DNA of 64,000 bases from Brachynemurus nebulosus (taxonomy: Eukaryota > Arthropoda > Insecta > Neuroptera > Myrmeleontidae), in assembly GCA_035578155.1 (NCBI GenBank), contig JAPWDM010000005.1:47131954-47195953 (forward strand), read 5' to 3'. This document shows, in pieces, positions 38,001 through 43,956 of the stretch (positions within the stretch are counted from its first letter, which is position 1; each line of letters opens with the position of its first letter). The notes below the pieces were generated by a model. It was given only the letters and a program-made list of their open reading frames with translations, did not search any database and was not told where the DNA came from. The position numbers and the translations under genes were made by a program.

Positions 38001-41000
38001 ATGTACTTGTTTACATAAAATTTGTTTAAAAATATTATCGGCTTCCGGGGAAGTTTACTGTGGAAGTGCTCGAGCCTCATAGTGTCAAATACCAGCCCTC
38101 CCCACGCAGCGTCCTGTCTAACATAGCGAATTTCCCTGGACTGACGCAGAATAAAGGAGAGACAGAATTTCTTTTCTTTTTCGAGCCTTGAGTCTGAAAA
38201 CTAGACTTGTGTATTTACGCCAAGCTATAGCATTTGTTTCTATTAAACGTTAATAGATGACAGAAACTGACGGTTAAAGGAATGATGGTTAATTGAAGTT
38301 TTTCTATACTTACCTAAAATTCTATTATTTGAACTGTACACCTGTTCTATATTACAGGAGATTATTATAATTAAATTAATTCCTGAGAAATCCGTTATTT
38401 TATCCAGAATACTGTGACAAGGATACATTATTTAAAACTATATTTTCTTTAAAGCATGCTACTAGCTACTAAAAAGACGTCATATAAACCGTGTTTTAAA
38501 AAGCTAAAGTATACCTACCAAATGGGCGTAAGCTATTAGTTTTAATTATTACAGTAGTTGTAATAAACCAATGTAGGAAACTTATTTGATAATGTTTTAT
38601 ATTGATCGAAACATTTCACCAAATTTATAAAATACAATGGGTACTTTGCAAAATATCGGTTTATTAAGAGCATTGATTTATGTATCTTAATGAGATGTAT
38701 GAAATGTCCAAAATTTGTTATAGCCACGACGTAGGTTTCATGTCTTATTATTTAGACAAGGCAATGTAATTAGATATTGATGGTCGCCATTATTAACATT
38801 TGTGACGACATCAATGACAAAAAAATTATTTAGTACACGTTATTCATTTACTCTAGTTTTTCTTATATACTTTTAAATAATTTTTATTTAATAAGAAACA
38901 CTTTTTCTGTTAAAATTAAATCTGACGTCACAAATGTTTATAATGGTGACTGTTAATATCTAATTACGTTGCCTTGTGTACATATGTGGGTGTCGTGGTA
39001 TATGTCTGTCTTTTTTGAAAAATGCAGTGGAACTCCAAGAAATGCAACGAAATGTTCCCTTGTCTTCTTGAGTTGCAGTTCTTGAAATTCCTGTGACGGT
39101 CTAAGAAAATATATTTTATACGTCAAAATATATATTTATTTAGACCGTCATAGGAGCTCCAAGAACTGTAACTCAAGAAGACAGGGGAACATTTCGTTGC
39201 ACTTCTTGGAGTTTCATTGTAATATTTGTTTAGAATCTGATTGGGTCAATTCCAATTTAATTATATGTAAATTTTTGTTAAAAATGGAATGTCTTAGATA
39301 AATTTCATCAAACAATTTTCCCAGTAATTTTTGCTCGAGGAATAACTATTTATTTTCGTCTTTTGGAAATGGTCTTAGGAAACATATATTAATTATCCTT
39401 TGCAACATTAGCACATAAATGACTTTAAGCATAACCATACCAGGTGAAAATGAAACGATCCACTCTAATCAATCCTGTACTGACAGTTTTATGACCGTTT
39501 TTATGTTTCGAAGCATAAACGAAAGAGACCATAATTATTAAGTCTTTCGAAATCAAAGATTCTAGAAGGCAGGGTGCGTTTTTAATCAGCAATAAATTAC
39601 ATTTTGAAAATGACTAAGTGTTCTCGAAAAAAATTTTTGTCATTTAAGATTGATTTTTTTCTTGCAAAAACTTTGAACCGGAAGGAGCGATAAACGATTG
39701 CCCGTTCACTGTTTGACGGTGAAGCGCGAGGAAGGAGGCAGGGAAGATGAACGGGTGGGGGTTGAAACAAACGGTATATAATACATACTATATATAAAGT
39801 ATTGATTTGTAAACTACACACTTGTGTGCGTGCATATGTATGCGTATGTGTGTGTCTTTTCACTATGCCTATTTCATTTCGTTTCATTCACCCCCCTTTA
39901 TTACACAACACCACTTCACCGCCGCTCGTGTCGACAAACTACTACTATCACCACTAGGTACATACTCATCTCACCCGAAATTTTTTTGTGCACCCCCCAT
40001 TTGAACGCACCATCGCATTCTAAACAACCCTATTTCAACAAAAACACCCCCTTTTCTAAATCAAAGTGGCCTATGTATGACGTCACCGGCGACGTGGAAA
40101 TATGATTGGTGGATGAAAAACGGACGCCCCTTAACTATAATGGCGGCGGCATCCAATTTAATTTGTGTTGAGTTTCCAGCGGGGTTTTTTTTTCTAGAGG
40201 GGTACCGAGCGGTGTCGGTATAGGTATAGGATATTATTATAAAAACGTACGTTCATTTCCGTGTTTGGGAAAAAATTTTCACGAAAAATTTCTTTATTCG
40301 GTTGAAAAAATTATGTCGAATATATATCATTTAGTAGATGTCATTAACAGTAATGTATTAGTTTTTTTCTTCCAGTATGTAAGAGAAAATGGGTTATCAA
40401 AAATGTTGGCCTTTTATAGAAATTTTTTCTATTTAAAATTCTTCTACTGGCCACAACAAAATTGTTCCAAATATTAGCAAAAAGTTATAATTTTCAAAAA
40501 GTTTTGGGTCTCTAATTTATTTTTCAGCTTCTTTCAATTTTTAGGTATTTATTGTTTTCTTATATAACAATTCCAAAGAGACATTTGTCTATAAGTGACA
40601 CCATCCACATCATTATTTTTTATACTTAATTTATCCACTTTACAATTACGTTATGATGTGGGTGAAGAACAAAGGAAGTAGTGAGAGGATTAGAACTTGT
40701 AAGGGGTTCTGGAATTGTAAAAAAAAAAATCACAAAAAAGTTTCATGAGTTCACGTGAGTGCCAGTGTCTAAGCATGCTCGGCTAATTAGCTGATTCAAA
40801 ATTGGCGAAAGCAAACATTATTTCTAGGTAAATACTTAAATAATACAAATATATGTCTTCCTGTGATTTAAGAATAAGTCCTCTTTTTAAAATTTTTTAA
40901 AATTAAAAACAACTCTAGTTCAAAAAATAGCTGATTTTTTTTTTTTAAATTATGTAAGAGTATAAAAAGTGAATGTTTTATTTAAATAAACAATAATTTC

Positions 41001-43862
41001 CTGTAATGTTATCAGTTATCAACTTTTTGATAAGTTAATAAAACTAAACTTGACCGTTATCTCTCTTGGAAGGTAGTGTCACCAGAGGCAGACTTAGGTT
41101 TTGACATCGTTTGCTATCGGTGTCCTTACTGTGCTTATACTATTAGAAATTACTCAAATTATCTATCTTTCATTAAACATTGCCCATTGTTGTTAGCAAA
41201 GTCGATAAACTCACGATCGTCTAAATTCTTAAGGTAGGTACGTATCTATCAAATACCTACCCAAAATAAACCAGACTAATTTTTACATATGTGGTTTTCA
41301 TTCGATCCAAAGAGTATGGGATAGAGGAGAAACAGAAATGTAAGTTTTTAGTGACATCTTGAGTCTGTGGCAACCAACTATAAAGTGTGTAGGCCTTTAC
41401 AGGGACGGGGAGGTAGTCGAATTTTTTGAAATTTGAAGTATGAAACATGCGTTTGGGTTAGTGACAGTTGAATGAGTTAGATGTTAAGATTTCTTGCAGT
41501 AGTTGAAAAATTAACATAAGAATTTAATAGTTTGATAAAAAATGGTTCGTTACTCGATAAAAAATGGCGCGTCTTACTCGCTAGAGGCGCTGAAACTCGT
41601 ATACTACGATTTGACATTAGTGCTTATGGGCTGTTTCTCCTCTATCCCATACTCTTTGATTCGATGTTGACGTTTTGGGAAAGCAAAAATTCGTATGGAA
41701 ATATTCCGAAGCCGGACAAAAATCAAGATTTTGTAGCTGTATATATGTACGTACGTTGGTGACTTAGTCAATGAATATCCCCAGATTTACTGGGACTAGA
41801 GAAATGAAACCAGGCCCATAGTAATTCTATATATGAGACATTAAGAGGTATCAATGGTTCTGAAATTGGTTGGTCTAAAATGGTTCGAACTTTTTGGAAA
41901 AATCGAAAAATTTTGTTTTTTGTCGATTTTCCCCGAACTTTACCTATAAAAATCGCTGAAGCTTAGGCGAAAGATATTAGAAAATTTTTTAATTATTTTA
42001 AGGGTAAAAATATTTTCGTAAGTTGCGTGCCTTAAAAGAATTTTGATATTTTTTTTTTTTTTAAAGCCCCTTATCTTCCTTACCAGAACTGAAAAATTTT
42101 TGAAATTTTTTAATTAGACAGTAGAGCAGTTAGTCGTAGCATAGGTACTTTTAACCGGCTTCCATACTTTAAAATGGCGTCGCAGTGGGTGAGGTGACTT
42201 GGAATATTAATTCCCCCCCCCCCCCCAGGGAGAATTAAGGGCAAAATTTCGAAAATTTTTATAAAATATAATTTTTAGAAATTTTAATTTACAACTTTGC
42301 TTGCGCCTACTATACCCCCAAAAACGCAGAATATATTTCAATTTTTTGTAACCACTGAATAAAATTGCCTTTTTCCGATTTTTCTTTGGAATTTTTTTGA
42401 CCATTATCAGGGCCGTGGAGAGAAATGCCGGGCCCCGGGAATAAACCGCATTTTTTAAAAGTTTTCTCCCAAAAAAGTAAGTGGTGAGAAAAAAAAATTC
42501 TTAACTTTTTTTACGGGCTCTCTACCGACAGATACGGGCCCCTTCCTCAAGCCCGGGCCCCGGGGTTGCAACCCCGGCTACCCCACCCTCTCGTCGGGTC
42601 TGACTATTATCCATAAATGTTTATATATCAGCCCTTTATCACTTACTATCCCCAACTTCCAACTCTCAACAGATTTCAAAATCGGAACGGGAAAATCGTA
42701 TAACAATGTTGCCAGTGTTTTTTTTATAAATTTTCATTTTTGATACCAAAGTGACGAAATTCCTTTTGGAAATATAACTGATTCGTGAGAAGTCTTTTTT
42801 CAAGTGATCACACATATTTAATTTTGGTGAAAAATTGTTATAAACTTGATGACGTCATCAACTTAAAAATACTATTTTCTCAAATCGAACTTTATAGAAA
42901 TGATTTGAATTAGGCTAATTGCTTGAATTACGGTAATTTGTTTACTTTTGTCATCAAAATGATGAAATTCTTTTGGAGGGGTTTGCCACCTCGAGTTAAG
43001 TCGGTTTAACCTCCCCCCACCCTGTAAGTACCTACGTCACTGAGCGTCAACAAAAATCATTCTATACCATGTATCTCAAAATAAAATTTCCAATATAGAA
43101 TTTCGTAAACGCAAAATGGTTTTGCTATTAGAATGGATGGGAGAAATTTTTCAAAAATTATCTTAAACATCAATGATTTTTTCCTATTTACGAGATGCTG
43201 GTTTTCCAGTCTGTTGTTTGTTATCTGCTTATTTAATGATATTATAAAAATTTCGCTCAGATGCAAACGTCACTGAAAACTAAACGGAAGATATATTGTT
43301 TTGGGGGAAAACCACGACATTCCCACATGCACTCGTTAATTCCTCTCTACAGGTCCTCTCACACACACAGCATACAAACGATACAAAACAACTTATGTAC
43401 AGTATACGTCAAAAAATCGGACTTATTTGAAATTATTCAAAAATGTATCTAAATAAAATCTAACTTATAATCGGTTTAATCAGATAATTATCAAAATTTT
43501 TTAATTTGAATAACACCTTCCCTTTTTTTGGAGCAACTGACGCTAAACTAACCTATTAATTATTAGTGATTAAGATTATCAACAAGTAATTTGGTAAATG
43601 GCCCATATGCTCCATAGCCGTATACATATATTTTTTGTACATGAACATATGTTACTTTTATTAGTTGGTTGCAAATCAAAACAATTCATATTGACCAAAT
43701 ATTTCTATGGAAAATCAATTAATAGATGGACAAAACGAGAACAATATAATTTCCAGAATCTAATTCAGCTATTACAGCCACTGTCATGACGCGATTTGAG
43801 CCCGGGACTATGGCAGAAATTTGTTTTGAGGTCCCTAGAAACCGAAAATAAGATTCACTAAA

Positions 43863-43956
<94 letters not shown>

